Assembly (NCBI GenBank): GCA_942493385.1
Contig: OW818699.1
Span: forward strand, 2,542,001-2,606,000
Length of the DNA stretch: 64,000 nt
Reading direction: 5' to 3'
From: UBA8389 sp942493385
GTDB taxonomy: Bacteria > Bacteroidota > Bacteroidia > Bacteroidales > UBA1402
Part shown: positions 41,723 through 50,796 of the stretch, one piece after another
Position numbering within the stretch: position 1 is the first letter of the stretch
How the letters are laid out: the number at the start of each line of letters is the position of its first letter
Made by a program: the position numbers and the translations under genes
Notes under the pieces: generated by a model
What the model was told of the DNA's origin: nothing
Databases searched by the model: none
The model's input: only the letters and a program-made list of their open reading frames with translations

Positions 41723-42796
41723 TCATACCTTGTACACAATGGCATTAATATTCATTCCAGCACCCACGGAGGCAAAAACAATGGTGTCTCCATCATTGAA
41801 GGAAGCACCGCTTAGTCGACCTTTCGCAATCAAGTTGTACAGCGTAGGAATGGTTGCAACGGAGGTATTTCCTAGCTTTGCTATGGACATCGGCATGATG
41901 TCCACCGGAATTTCAGTGAGGTCATAAAGGGCAAAAAGTCTTTTCATAATCGCTTCATCCATTTTTCCATTTGCCTGATGAATCAACACTTTTTGTACAT
42001 CGGAAATGTGAATGTGCGCCTTGTCCAAGCAGGCTTTGATAGCTGATGGAACGGTGTCCAAGGCATATTGATACAGCCTTCTGCCATTCATTTTTAAAAA
42101 CAAATCACACTTTTGTGCGTAATTCGGATTATAAGACTCGCCGAGGTACAACATTTGTGAATGTAGAAAGGTATCCGAACGAGTCTTGTGTGCAAGAATT
42201 CCAATCGGTGTTTCACTTTCTTTGGCTTCAAGTAAGGTTGCTCCTGCTCCATCCGCATACAACATACTGTCCTTATCGTGGGGGTCGCTTACTCTGGACA
42301 ATACTTCGGCACCGATGACCAATATCTTTTTTGCATCACCTGAACGGATGTAATAATCCGCTTGAATCATAGCCTGCAACCATCCCGGACAACCAAAAAC
42401 AATGTCATAGGCAACGGTATTTGGATTCTGTATTTTCAGTTTGTGTTTAACTCGAGCAGCTAAGCAAGGTATAAAATCGGAATGCGTCTTGCCAGGTTTG
42501 GTTTCGCCAAAATTATGCGCTACGATGATGTAATCAAGTGTTTCAGGATCTGTATTGGACGAAGTCAACGCTTCTTGAGCCGCCCGATAGGCCAGTTCGG
42601 ACGTTGTTTGATCTTCCGTCACGTGCCTGCGTTCTTCTATGGTGGTTATTTCTTGAAACTTATCAATAATTTCCCGATTGGATTTATTTATTTTCACTCC
42701 ATTGGATTCAAAAAAATCATGATCAAGGAAATCGTCGTTTTTGGTTCTTTTGGAGGGGATATACGATCCCGAACCAGTAATCACACTGTATATCAT
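41723..42796 (-). CDS. 3-oxoacyl-ACP synthase III family protein
   Basis: A 357-residue thiolase-fold enzyme related to FabH. The Cys-His-Asn triad is visible: VFGCPGWLQAMIQADYYI (Cys near 130), LIHQANGKMDEAIM (His near 282), and KLGNTSVATIPTLYN (Asn near 314). It would condense an acyl-CoA or acyl-ACP with malonyl-ACP, or make a branched or unusual ketone; stand-alone paralogues of this kind are common in Bacteroidota. No other fatty acid genes are adjacent. A -7-like TATCTTTA on the minus strand lies at about 42908-42915. Confidence 0.85.
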   Translation of the reverse strand: MIYSVITGSGSYIPSKRTKNDDFLDHDFFESNGVKINKSNREIIDKFQEITTIEERRHVTEDQTTSELAYRAAQEALTSSNTDPETLDYIIVAHNFGETKPGKTHSDFIPCLAARVKHKLKIQNPNTVAYDIVFGCPGWLQAMIQADYYIRSGDAKKILVIGAEVLSRVSDPHDKDSMLYADGAGATLLEAKESETPIGILAHKTRSDTFLHSQMLYLGESYNPNYAQKCDLFLKMNGRRLYQYALDTVPSAIKACLDKAHIHISDVQKVLIHQANGKMDEAIMKRLFALYDLTEIPVDIMPMSIAKLGNTSVATIPTLYNLIAKGRLSGASFNDGDTIVFASVGAGMNINAIVYKV

Positions 42797-43178
42797 ACTT
42801 TATAATGCTTAAATTTTTCGGCAAAAGAACGAGTCAATGGACGCTCTTCCAAATGAAAGGGGTTTCGAAGACTGCTCAGGGAGGAAAATGATGATTTTGG
42901 GGTAAAGATACGAATGTAGGGGTGAAATTATCACCGTTAAAAATCTAAAAATTGATGAAAACCATTAAAATGGGATAACTATTTTGATGGATAATACATT
43001 AAATTAGAAATTTTTCATTTCATTTATGCAGGAAAACAGATACTCTTTTGGCTGTTACTTCAAAATGCTGTCAAATACAAACTTTAAACTCCTTTTCTCT
43101 ACAATAATCACACAAAATTTGAATATTTCATTATAAACTAGTAGCTTCGCGTCCTGAAATCGACTAATAGAATGCTTA
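42797..43178. other. AT-rich intergenic region between divergent genes
   Basis: About 380 bases between the KAS III-like gene and the chorismate-mutase-like gene. Apart from promoter-like sequence for the minus-strand gene near 42908, I see no gene, RNA or repeat. It presumably holds both divergent promoters. Confidence 0.6.
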
Positions 43179-43487
43179 GTGAAATTGACTAAATTACCCT
43201 CCGATTGCAACGGAATGGAGGAAATCCGAAATCAGATTGATTTGATCGATCAGGAAATCATCCGTCTTTTTGCTCAACGGTCCGACTACGTTCACGAAAT
43301 TGTCAAGTATAAGACAGACGAAGAAAGTGTCATTGCAATTGATCGCAAAGAATTGGTAATCAAACAGCGATCTGAATGGGCCGAATCGATGGGTCTGAAT
43401 AAGGATACTTTTCGTGACCTTTATGCCCGTTTGCTGCAGCAAAATATTAGTGAAGAGCTTCAACTTTTACAAGAAAAATCGAAATAA
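43179..43487 (+). CDS. Chorismate mutase / isochorismate lyase-like protein (AroQ fold)
   Basis: A 102-residue all-helical AroQ-class protein. I keep the GTG start at 43179 because the segment it adds, LPSDCNGMEEIRNQIDLIDQ, matches the N-terminus of PchB-like enzymes (PEDCTGLADIREAIDRID); an ATG at 43215 would remove it. Active-site positions follow AroQ: EEIRNQIDLIDQEIIRLFAQR, then YVHEIVKYK with the Lys near residue 43, and an ELVIKQR helix. It may act as a chorismate mutase or as an isochorismate pyruvate lyase. It is six bases before an aldolase-fold gene. Confidence 0.8.
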   Translation: MKLTKLPSDCNGMEEIRNQIDLIDQEIIRLFAQRSDYVHEIVKYKTDEESVIAIDRKELVIKQRSEWAESMGLNKDTFRDLYARLLQQNISEELQLLQEKSK

Positions 43488-43493
43488 TTGACT

Positions 43494-44444
43494 ATGTACA
43501 AAGAAGATATTAAAGTGATGGACTGCACCGTTCGTGACGGTGGGTTGATGAATAATTGGCAATTCAGCGACGAATTCGTTCGAAGTGTATATGATGCCTG
43601 TGTCGAAGCCGGAATCGATTATATGGAAATTGGTTATCTGAGCAGTGAAAAAGCGTTCGATCCCAAAGTGGTCGGCCCTTGGAAATTTTGCAAGGATTCC
43701 GATCTGCGTCGCGTGGTCGGTAACAACGACACTCACCTGAAACTCTCTGCCATGGCCGACATTGGTCGTATCGACCTGGATGACATCCCAATGAAGTCGG
43801 ACAGCGTACTGGATATGATTCGCGTGGCATGCTATGTGCATCAGGTGGATAAGGCCATCGCTTTAGCTCATCATTGCATGGATAAAGGCTATGAAGTCTG
43901 CATCAACATGATGGCGGTCTCCAAAGTAAATGAAAGAGAATTGGACGAAGCTCTTTGCGACATCGCAAAATCCAGAGTAAAAACATTTTATGCGGTGGAC
44001 AGCTTCGGTAGCATGTATTGCGAATCCATACAGCATTTGATACGAAAATACATCAATGCCCTTCCAGGAAAGGAAATAGGCATTCATGCACATAACAACA
44101 TGCAACTGGCTGTCTCAAATACCATTACGGCATTAATGGAAGGTTGTACGATGCTGGACACCACCATGCTCGGTCTTGGTCGTGGAGCTGGAAATTGCCC
44201 CACCGAAATCCTGATTGCTTTCTTGAAGAATCCGAAATACCGCCTGTTACCGCTATTTCAAGCCATTCAGGATTATATTCATCCCCTTCAGAAACAGATC
44301 GATTGGGGTTATCACATTCCTTATCTGGTGACCGGTGCCTTGAACGAACATCCGCGTCGAGGTATGGATTGGATGGAATCCGACCAAAAGAACGACTTTG
44401 TAACGTTTATGCGGAAAATGCACGATAACGAAGCGTTGGAATAG
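43494..44444 (+). CDS. HMGL-like (DRE-TIM metallolyase) aldolase
   Basis: With the ATG at 43494 the product has 316 residues. It begins MYKEDIKVMDCTVRDGGLMN; the CTVRDGG strand supplies the metal-binding Asp and catalytic Arg of DRE-TIM metallolyases. Later segments are DYMEIGYLSSEKAFDP, FYAVDSFGSMYCESI, and the metal-binding GIHAHNNMQLAVSNTI near residue 198, followed by DTTMLGLGRGAGNCPTE. This resembles 4-hydroxy-2-oxovalerate aldolase and homologues, but without their communication domain. The substrate is unknown. It forms a two-gene unit with the chorismate-mutase-like gene and is followed by a terminator. Confidence 0.83.
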   Translation: MYKEDIKVMDCTVRDGGLMNNWQFSDEFVRSVYDACVEAGIDYMEIGYLSSEKAFDPKVVGPWKFCKDSDLRRVVGNNDTHLKLSAMADIGRIDLDDIPMKSDSVLDMIRVACYVHQVDKAIALAHHCMDKGYEVCINMMAVSKVNERELDEALCDIAKSRVKTFYAVDSFGSMYCESIQHLIRKYINALPGKEIGIHAHNNMQLAVSNTITALMEGCTMLDTTMLGLGRGAGNCPTEILIAFLKNPKYRLLPLFQAIQDYIHPLQKQIDWGYHIPYLVTGALNEHPRRGMDWMESDQKNDFVTFMRKMHDNEALE

Positions 44445-44465
44445 AAGCTATGATTTCTTTAGTTA

Positions 44466-44500
44466 AACGGTTGGTTAGATTATAGCCAACCGTTTTTTTT
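44466..44500 (+). terminator. Terminator after the aldolase gene
   Basis: AACGGTTGG pairs with CCAACCGTT around an 11-base loop, with eight T in a row after it (two in the stem end). It overlaps the end of the convergent epimerase gene. Confidence 0.8.
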
Positions 44501-45484
44501 ATACCAGCTTATTGTTTCTTCCATACCTCTGCGAAGGTTGTACTCCGGCTTAAAGTTCAGATCGTGCTCCAATTCGGAAATTTCGCAGGTCCAGTTCCGT
44601 TGTTTCAGTACTTTGTATTTGTCGGGATTCAAAAGTGATGGTTTGCCAGTCAATCGGCCAAGTACGCCAGATGCAATGGAAAACCCCTTTACAAAGGATA
44701 GTGGAATGCGAATGGACAAGATCCTTTTTTTCTGAAGAACTTCCTGAATCAAACCTGAAAAGGCCTTTGACGAATGGATGTCACCATCGGCCACGAACCA
44801 AGTTTTTTGAGTCAAAGAAGATTCAAGCGCATCAAAACAAAGACGAGTCAAATCCTTGATATATATGAAATTAAGAAGCTGTTCTTTAAGTCCTACTGAA
44901 ACATCAAAACCAGCCTTGATCATTTTCAGAATCACCAAATAATCACGTTCTCGAGGGCCGTACACACCAGTGGGCCGTAGGATGATCCATGGAAAATCAG
45001 GCATGGAACGGAGGAATTCCTCAGAAAGCAATTTGCTTCTTCCGTATTCCGAAATCGGATTTGCTTTGACCGTATGATTCAATGGTTTACCGGTGATTCC
45101 ATCTCCTGGACCAACTGCGCCCATACTACTCATATACAAGAACTTGCGAGGCTTGTTTCCGCTTATTGCAAGGGCATTGATGAAATTTACGGTATGTGTA
45201 TAATTAATGCGTTGATAATCAGCCACGTCGGAACATTTCGTAATACCAGCATTGTGAATGATGTAGTCCCAGGCTCCATGATTGGCACAATGTGATTTAA
45301 TTTGTTGCAACAATGCTGTTGGATTTCCGTAATTCAGATCGATGAATTGAATAGTAGGATCGGTCAGGTACGATTTGTTACTAGTCTTCCGTACACCTGC
45401 CCAGACTTCCCAACCTTTATGCAGTGCCTCATCAACTAAAAAACTACCAATAAAGCCGCTAGCACCTGTAATTAAAATTTTCAT
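44480..45484 (-). CDS. NAD-dependent epimerase/dehydratase family protein
   Basis: A 334-residue extended short-chain dehydrogenase. The Rossmann motif is ITGASGFIGSFLVDEAL at the N-terminus. IIHNAGITKCSDVADYQRIN near residue 95 and YMSSMGAVG near 127 follow, then the catalytic YGRSK (Tyr/Lys near 157) and LRPTGVYGPRERDYL. It probably modifies a nucleotide sugar or a steroid/isoprenoid-like alcohol. It is 17 bases from the unknown membrane protein gene upstream, so they may share a transcript. Its stop codon lies inside the convergent terminator. Confidence 0.85.
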   Translation of the reverse strand: MKILITGASGFIGSFLVDEALHKGWEVWAGVRKTSNKSYLTDPTIQFIDLNYGNPTALLQQIKSHCANHGAWDYIIHNAGITKCSDVADYQRINYTHTVNFINALAISGNKPRKFLYMSSMGAVGPGDGITGKPLNHTVKANPISEYGRSKLLSEEFLRSMPDFPWIILRPTGVYGPRERDYLVILKMIKAGFDVSVGLKEQLLNFIYIKDLTRLCFDALESSLTQKTWFVADGDIHSSKAFSGLIQEVLQKKRILSIRIPLSFVKGFSIASGVLGRLTGKPSLLNPDKYKVLKQRNWTCEISELEHDLNFKPEYNLRRGMEETISWYKKNGWL

Positions 45485-45501
45485 TTGAAACGAACTTCAG
45501 A

Positions 45502-46485
45502 TCATTCGCCTGAATTGTTGGCAATTACGATGACTGCTTTTAAAAGCTCAGCGACTATTCTGAAAACAAATAGGATGAAAAAACCGACCAAGATGGGTGC
45601 AAAAAGGCCGATAACCCCCATCCCAGTAAAGTTAAATCCTAACTGACCGATGGGAAGGTGGCAGGTAAAGTAAATCAAAGAAGTAAAAAAGCCCCAAAGA
45701 CAAACGGTCAATCCAAGTGACTCTCCCAAAGTTTGAATGAAATGAGAGGCTACTGGCGTTGCAACAAACTTATCCTGAACTTTGAGGAGGATTTTCAAGT
45801 CTACAAGTCGGCTCCACCAAAGCAGAAAATTCAACGCCCCAAGCATTAGCACCATAAGTGAAAACAAGAATAATGCCAAAATGATGTTTCCACCTTTCAT
45901 CTCATTCCTTTTGAATACGGTACCAAGCTGATTGACAATCTGAAATTCATTAGCCGCTGATTTTAATTTGGCTTCGGCCTTTTGAAAATTTTGCCTAACT
46001 TTTTCATACCTTGGTTTAAGTGAATCCAGTTCAGCATTTGCGACATCCCAACGGCCGGCTGCATCTTTGTATGCTACATCCCATTGACGTTTTATATCCA
46101 AAGCATTGGTAAATATTTGTTTGTATTCAGGACCATAGGAAGCATATTCCCCGTAATAATCGGCTTGTTTGGTGGCTTTGGTCAAACAATCAATTGCATT
46201 GTTCATTTCCTTGCCATATTTGTCGACCGATTGTTGGAGTGTATCGTTCGAAAATTTTAGTTTTTTGTATTCAGGCAACAGCACTTCTTGAAACAATTTC
46301 TGGCTGTCAATCTTGTTCTGATAAGCAACATTCCACCATATCGTACTGTAAATCAATAGAAAAGGCATAAGTAAAGAGAAAACTGCAATAACTGCATACA
46401 ACCATCCAAATGGTTTCCGAAAAAATTTGCCGTTATCCAAAAGTGTCAAACTTGGACGTATGAATGAAAAGAATTTTCGCTTCAT
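45502..46485 (-). CDS. Unknown membrane protein with periplasmic coiled coil
   Basis: A 327-residue protein I cannot assign to a family. One membrane helix near residues 28-50 is followed by about 150 residues of charged helical sequence (about 55-200, with AKLKSAANEFQIVNQL), then three hydrophobic segments (about 207-228, 252-275, 286-315). It has no lipobox and no cysteine motif. The helix-coiled-coil-helix layout suggests a scaffold or transporter accessory. It sits upstream of the epimerase gene in the same direction. Confidence 0.6.
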   Translation of the reverse strand: MKRKFFSFIRPSLTLLDNGKFFRKPFGWLYAVIAVFSLLMPFLLIYSTIWWNVAYQNKIDSQKLFQEVLLPEYKKLKFSNDTLQQSVDKYGKEMNNAIDCLTKATKQADYYGEYASYGPEYKQIFTNALDIKRQWDVAYKDAAGRWDVANAELDSLKPRYEKVRQNFQKAEAKLKSAANEFQIVNQLGTVFKRNEMKGGNIILALFLFSLMVLMLGALNFLLWWSRLVDLKILLKVQDKFVATPVASHFIQTLGESLGLTVCLWGFFTSLIYFTCHLPIGQLGFNFTGMGVIGLFAPILVGFFILFVFRIVAELLKAVIVIANNSGE

Positions 46486-46610
46486 TTAGATACTGTATTT
46501 TATAGTGAACGAGTTAGCACACGAAATTACGAATAAAATCAATGACTCCTTAAACTTTGCGGTCATTATTTCATATATTTGTTTCAATAACCCCCTAAAA
46601 ATTATGGCCT

Positions 46611-47039
46611 ATGTTCTCCCTGACACATTTGCATCCCATGATCGTGCATTTTCCGATTGCACTGGTAACTATTGGTTTTTTGGCGGAACTGGCTTCTTTA
46701 TTTTTTAAAAAAGAAGCTTGTTTGCACAAAATTAGTCTTTATTTGTTAGTAATTGGAACCTTGGCCGCCATGGCTGCTGTCTTGGCTGGCGTATTTTTTA
46801 CGGAAGAATTATCTGGTGAAGCTGGTTCGATTGAAAAAACTCACGCGCTTCTGGCTTTCATCACCACTGGATTGCTTACTGTAACCTCTCTTCTTCGGCT
46901 GATACCCCTTTTAAAAAGTAAAGAAACCAAAAGCACCAACCAATTGGCTTTTGTCTTTTATCTTTTGTCTATGTTTGCTGTCAGTGCAACCGGTTTTTTT
47001 GGCGGAACACTTGTTTACAGTTATATGATGCCCTTATAA
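46611..47039 (+). CDS. DUF2231 membrane protein
   Basis: A 142-residue protein with four membrane helices. It starts MFSLTHLHPMIVHFPIAL; the HP-x-x-VHFPIAL motif is the DUF2231 signature, and a second conserved His is in EKTHALLAF near residue 83. The His residues could hold haem, and DUF2231 proteins often neighbour redox genes. Here the next gene, 23 bases on, is a lipoprotein rubrerythrin. A TATATTTG -7 box lies at 46574-46581. Function is inferred only from context. Confidence 0.78.
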   Translation: MFSLTHLHPMIVHFPIALVTIGFLAELASLFFKKEACLHKISLYLLVIGTLAAMAAVLAGVFFTEELSGEAGSIEKTHALLAFITTGLLTVTSLLRLIPLLKSKETKSTNQLAFVFYLLSMFAVSATGFFGGTLVYSYMMPL

Positions 47040-47062
47040 TCAATCACTTAAAAAACATTGAA

Positions 47063-47680
47063 ATGAAAAAAAGTTTAGTTCTTTTGTTGTCCATCGTTGC
47101 TCTGGTGGCATTTACCGGTTGCAGTCAACCAAAACCCGTCAAAACAATTGAAAACCTGAAAGCAGGAATCAAGGGTGAAACCACTGCCAGTGCAAAATAC
47201 ATTGCTTTTGCCGAAAAAGCTCGTCTGGAAGGGTTTGAGCCCATTGCCAAACTTTTTGAAGCAGCCTCCAAGGCTGAATCCATCCATGCTGCCAACCACA
47301 CCAAAGTACTGGAATCGCTGGGAGAAAAGATGGAAGCATTCACACCAGAATTTGAAGTGAAAACCACGACCGAAAATCTTCAAGCAGCCATTGACGGTGA
47401 AGGTTATGAAGCATCAACCATGTATCCAGGCTTCCTGGAAGCCGCTAAGGCAGAAAAAGTTGACAAAGCAGTCAAATCCTTTTCTTGGGCGATGGATACT
47501 GAAAAAAAGCATAAAGAGTTTTATACGAAAGCACTTGATGCGCTAAGTTCGATGGCAACAGCCAGTTTACCTGTCAGTTATGTTGTTTGTCCAGTTTGCG
47601 GGAACACCTACGATGTTGCCTTGGTTGATCCGTCTTGTACCTTCTGCGGAACTTCCAAGGATGAGTTCCTGACAATTTAA
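47063..47680 (+). CDS. Lipoprotein rubrerythrin
   Basis: A 205-residue rubrerythrin. The N-terminus is a lipoprotein signal (VALVAFTGCSQ, acylated Cys near residue 20), unusual for this normally cytoplasmic peroxidase. The diiron domain has repeats with Glu ligands: GIKGETTASAKYIAFAEKAR near residue 38, then ESIHAANH near 73, AIDGEGYEASTMYPGF near 110, and DTEKKHKEFY near 148. A C-terminal rubredoxin-like site has Cys176, Cys179, Cys192 and Cys195. It would reduce peroxide at the membrane surface. It follows the DUF2231 gene and has a terminator after it. Confidence 0.88.
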   Translation: MKKSLVLLLSIVALVAFTGCSQPKPVKTIENLKAGIKGETTASAKYIAFAEKARLEGFEPIAKLFEAASKAESIHAANHTKVLESLGEKMEAFTPEFEVKTTTENLQAAIDGEGYEASTMYPGFLEAAKAEKVDKAVKSFSWAMDTEKKHKEFYTKALDALSSMATASLPVSYVVCPVCGNTYDVALVDPSCTFCGTSKDEFLTI

Positions 47681-47700
47681 ACGTGTTCTACGTCAATACA

Positions 47701-47738
47701 TTAAAATGGGTCGCCAAAAGCGATCCATTTTAATTTTA
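47701..47738 (+). terminator. Terminator after the rubrerythrin gene
   Basis: TTAAAATGG(G)TCGC pairs with GCGATCCATTTTAA (one G-T pair) around a five-base loop, followed by TTTTA. Confidence 0.7.
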
Positions 47739-47845
47739 GTGAATTTCACACATTTTCCGTCATTTAGTATCCCTATGGTTTGATGAGGATGTTTTATTTT
47801 TGCTCGATTAACAACACTACCTATACCTTTCCAATCTGAAGACAC

Positions 47846-50572
47846 ATGAAGAAGACATTAGTGATTATTCTCGGGCTTTCCATTTTTCTTAATTTGTTGT
47901 CAGCCAAAACGATGTATGTTTCACCATTTGGCTTGAACACCAATACCGGAAGCATATCTCAACCCTTTAAAACCATCCACAAAGCCATTGACCTAATCAG
48001 ACCTGGAGATACCATTTTTGTACGAGGAGGTACCTATCTATTGGATTCCACCATCCGCGTCAAGGCTGCAAAGACAGGTACGGCAAGCGCTCGGATTTAC
48101 CTTTGGGCCTATCCAGGTGAACGGGTCATTTTTGATGGTAGCCAGATTCCGCACAACAGTGAAATCACTTTTAAGGGGGCCCGCTGCATTTATGTGAACC
48201 ATGAAGGCAATTACTGGCATTTTAAAGGACTGGAAATGTGCAATGCCAAAGACAACGGCATGAAAATGGAAGGGAGTTACAACGTCATCGAAAACTGCAA
48301 ATTCTACAAAAACAACGATACCGGTCTGCAAATCGGTATGTACAAGGACTTTGCCATTGAGGAAACAAAGAATTTGCCAGCAGGTGACCCGCCTTTCAAT
48401 CCAGGATATCAGTTTTGTCACCACAACATTGTGCTTAATTGCGACTCATGGTACAACAACGACAAATTAACCTATATTGGTGGATCGGACGATGGCGGAG
48501 ACGCTGACGGTTTCGCCTGTAAATTGTTTCCTGGCCCCGGTACGGAATTCCATGGATGTCGTGGTTGGTACAATTCGGACGACAATTGGGATTTATACAT
48601 GGTGTACCATCCGGTGATCATCGATCATTGCATGGCTTGGAAAGCCGGATATGATTCCACCGGCACTACCCGCGGCAATGGAAACGGTTTCAAGTTGGGT
48701 GGTGGCGGTACTTCCGGTGGTGCTGCATTTGATCAGTCGGTTGGAGCCCATATGGTCCGCAATTGCGTTTCGTTCGATAATCTTCAAAAAGGGTTTGACC
48801 AAAACAATGCGTATGAAGCCATGTATCTGTTCAACAATGTGGCTTGGGGTAATGATTACAATTACCGATTTCCTACGGTCTTCAATTATGGAACGATGTA
48901 CCTACGCAACAACATCGGTTGGGGTGCGAAAACCAAGAATCATGAGTTTTTGTCTTCCGACAAAGTTGGAGCTCAGCTACCGGATACCGAATTCAACAGC
49001 TGGACGACCATCGATGGATGTGATCCCTACAAAGAGGGCAATAAGGTGAATGGAATAACCATAAACACCAAAGATCATGCTGCTCAGTTCAAAGGACTTG
49101 CCAGCAGCTTGTTTCTGGCACCGAGAACTACGAACGGTAGCATTCCAGAAAACGACTTGGCTCGACTTGTTGCCGGAAGTTATTTCATTGATAAAGGTCA
49201 AATTATTCAGAATGTTGCCCTGACCACCCATCTACCGGTTGCCTCTCAACCGGTAGGATACGTTCAATTAGCCAACTTAAGCATTCCTTACAACGATGCC
49301 GCGCCGGATATGGGCGCTTTTGAAACGGGCTTGTCTACTTATGCGACACTTATAGTGCTGCAAGGTTTGTTGAATCAGACCGTTCAAACGGGAACTAACA
49401 TCTCGGATATTGTCCTGCAATGGGGTTCGGCAGCGACAGATGTGACCGTTAGCGGGCTTCCTGCCGGAATGGTTGTTGTGAAGGATTCAATAAATAAAAA
49501 AATAACACTGAGCGGCAAACCTACTGCTTCGGGCACTTTTACAGTTTATTCGGTGGGTGGCATTCAGGTTATTAGTCTGTCTGGAACCATTTCGACAAGC
49601 AGTCTTTCTGCATCAACCCTGACTTGCCTGTCAGATAATGCGACGCAGACTGTCAATATAGGTGCTACGCTGCAACCCATCCGTTTCTTGAAAACTGGAA
49701 GTGGAATCACATTCTCGGTGAAGGACCTCCCTATAGGCATTTCGTTTTCTGAAGTGGGCGACACGCTCATCCTTAGTGGTATACCTACTTCGTCTGGAAC
49801 GTATTCGGTGGAAGTTTTGGGTGGAATTGAGAACCACACACTGAGCGGTACCATCTCACGTGTTTTGGCCACCACAGCATTGACGGGTGGTTGGTATACG
49901 ATTCAAAATCCATTTGATTCCATTCCGTGGGATTTAAAAGGACGGATCAGTTTAATTGACGGATCGGCCTCCTACCCCACGGTTTGGAATCCAACGTATG
50001 TGGAATCCGATGGTTCGGTACCAGGTGGATGCACCATCGGTGCCATCAATGTGGAACGTAGCGGTGGTGGCATCAGCTTTGATTTGCCAAGTCTGGCTGA
50101 ATTGAAAGCGAACATCCATTTTACAGGTGGTCGTACCATACAAATACAATGGATTCAGAACGGCGTTTCCAAGACCTGGAATTCGGGCGCTCTATCCAAA
50201 GCGACACTGACAGGATATGACCTGATGCTCAAAGCTGGCATTCCTCAGACTCAATCTCCCATCAAGGTGATTTTCACCAATTTGGGAACGGGTGGAGGCA
50301 TTCGGGTCTATGATTTCTACGTTAAGGTATTTGATGAAAGCACCAGTTTGAAAAGCCTAAGAATTGATGCTCCTATTGCGTATCAAACGGAAACAGACTT
50401 GATTGTCTATGGAGAAGTCGCCAACCTGTCCGTCGTTGATTTACATGGAAAAATTGTGGCACAATCTGTTGGTTCACAGGTTGTAAACATTCAATCACTC
50501 TCAAAAGGACTTTACTTTGTTCGCGTCCAAGATAAACTCGGGAAGGTCGGAATACTAAAGTTCGTCAGATAA
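47846..50572 (+). CDS. Secreted pectate lyase-like protein (PL9 type) with type IX sorting domain
   Basis: A 908-residue exported protein. After the signal peptide (1-20), a DUF1565/parallel beta-helix region (about 25-480) begins MYVSPFGLNTNTGSISQPF and FVRGGTYLL. It carries PL9-like segments: YNVIENCKFYKNNDTGLQIG, GGDADGFACKLFPG, NSDDNWDLYMVYHPV, and GNGNGFKLGGGG with the candidate catalytic Lys. Two Ig-like/putative carbohydrate-contact repeats follow (about 490-670), then a jelly-roll part. The last 75 residues (SLRIDAPIAYQTETDLIVYG to GILKFVR) form a type IX secretion C-terminal domain. It probably cleaves pectin or related uronates outside the cell. A -7-like TATTTTTG lies at 47795-47802. 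Confidence 0.88.
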   Translation: MKKTLVIILGLSIFLNLLSAKTMYVSPFGLNTNTGSISQPFKTIHKAIDLIRPGDTIFVRGGTYLLDSTIRVKAAKTGTASARIYLWAYPGERVIFDGSQIPHNSEITFKGARCIYVNHEGNYWHFKGLEMCNAKDNGMKMEGSYNVIENCKFYKNNDTGLQIGMYKDFAIEETKNLPAGDPPFNPGYQFCHHNIVLNCDSWYNNDKLTYIGGSDDGGDADGFACKLFPGPGTEFHGCRGWYNSDDNWDLYMVYHPVIIDHCMAWKAGYDSTGTTRGNGNGFKLGGGGTSGGAAFDQSVGAHMVRNCVSFDNLQKGFDQNNAYEAMYLFNNVAWGNDYNYRFPTVFNYGTMYLRNNIGWGAKTKNHEFLSSDKVGAQLPDTEFNSWTTIDGCDPYKEGNKVNGITINTKDHAAQFKGLASSLFLAPRTTNGSIPENDLARLVAGSYFIDKGQIIQNVALTTHLPVASQPVGYVQLANLSIPYNDAAPDMGAFETGLSTYATLIVLQGLLNQTVQTGTNISDIVLQWGSAATDVTVSGLPAGMVVVKDSINKKITLSGKPTASGTFTVYSVGGIQVISLSGTISTSSLSASTLTCLSDNATQTVNIGATLQPIRFLKTGSGITFSVKDLPIGISFSEVGDTLILSGIPTSSGTYSVEVLGGIENHTLSGTISRVLATTALTGGWYTIQNPFDSIPWDLKGRISLIDGSASYPTVWNPTYVESDGSVPGGCTIGAINVERSGGGISFDLPSLAELKANIHFTGGRTIQIQWIQNGVSKTWNSGALSKATLTGYDLMLKAGIPQTQSPIKVIFTNLGTGGGIRVYDFYVKVFDESTSLKSLRIDAPIAYQTETDLIVYGEVANLSVVDLHGKIVAQSVGSQVVNIQSLSKGLYFVRVQDKLGKVGILKFVR

Positions 50573-50577
50573 AACAA

Positions 50578-50610
50578 AACGCAGGTCTCGCCAGAACCTG
50601 CGTTTTTTTT
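50578..50610 (+). terminator. Terminator after the pectate lyase-like gene
   Basis: AACGCAGGT pairs perfectly with ACCTGCGTT around an eight-base loop, followed by six more T. The helicase -7 box begins two bases later. Confidence 0.85.
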
Positions 50611-50612
50611 CG

Positions 50613-50796
50613 TATCTTTGTACCGGTTCTTTTAAAAAGACTCGTTTTCCGAGTTTTTGAAACCTGTTGCACGCTCTTGCACGGTTCTATCCACTCTCAA
50701 CCGTTCATTTTCTAAGGATCCTGCCTGAACATACCGTCCAGCCTCAAGCTGACGTCTGTAAGGCGGCAACATGCTTTTTTAATTAATCCCTTATTT
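50613..50796 (+). promoter_or_regulatory. -7 box and long structured leader of the RhlE helicase gene
   Basis: TATCTTTG at 50613-50620 is a -7 box, leaving a leader of about 170 bases. The leader starts with a terminator-like hairpin (ACTCG-TTTTC-CGAGT, then four T, 50640-50657) and later has GCCTCAAGC/TAAGGC-type pairing. A leader of this sort on a DEAD-box gene followed by a cold-shock-domain gene suggests post-initiation control, perhaps cold-dependent. This is inference. Confidence 0.5.
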
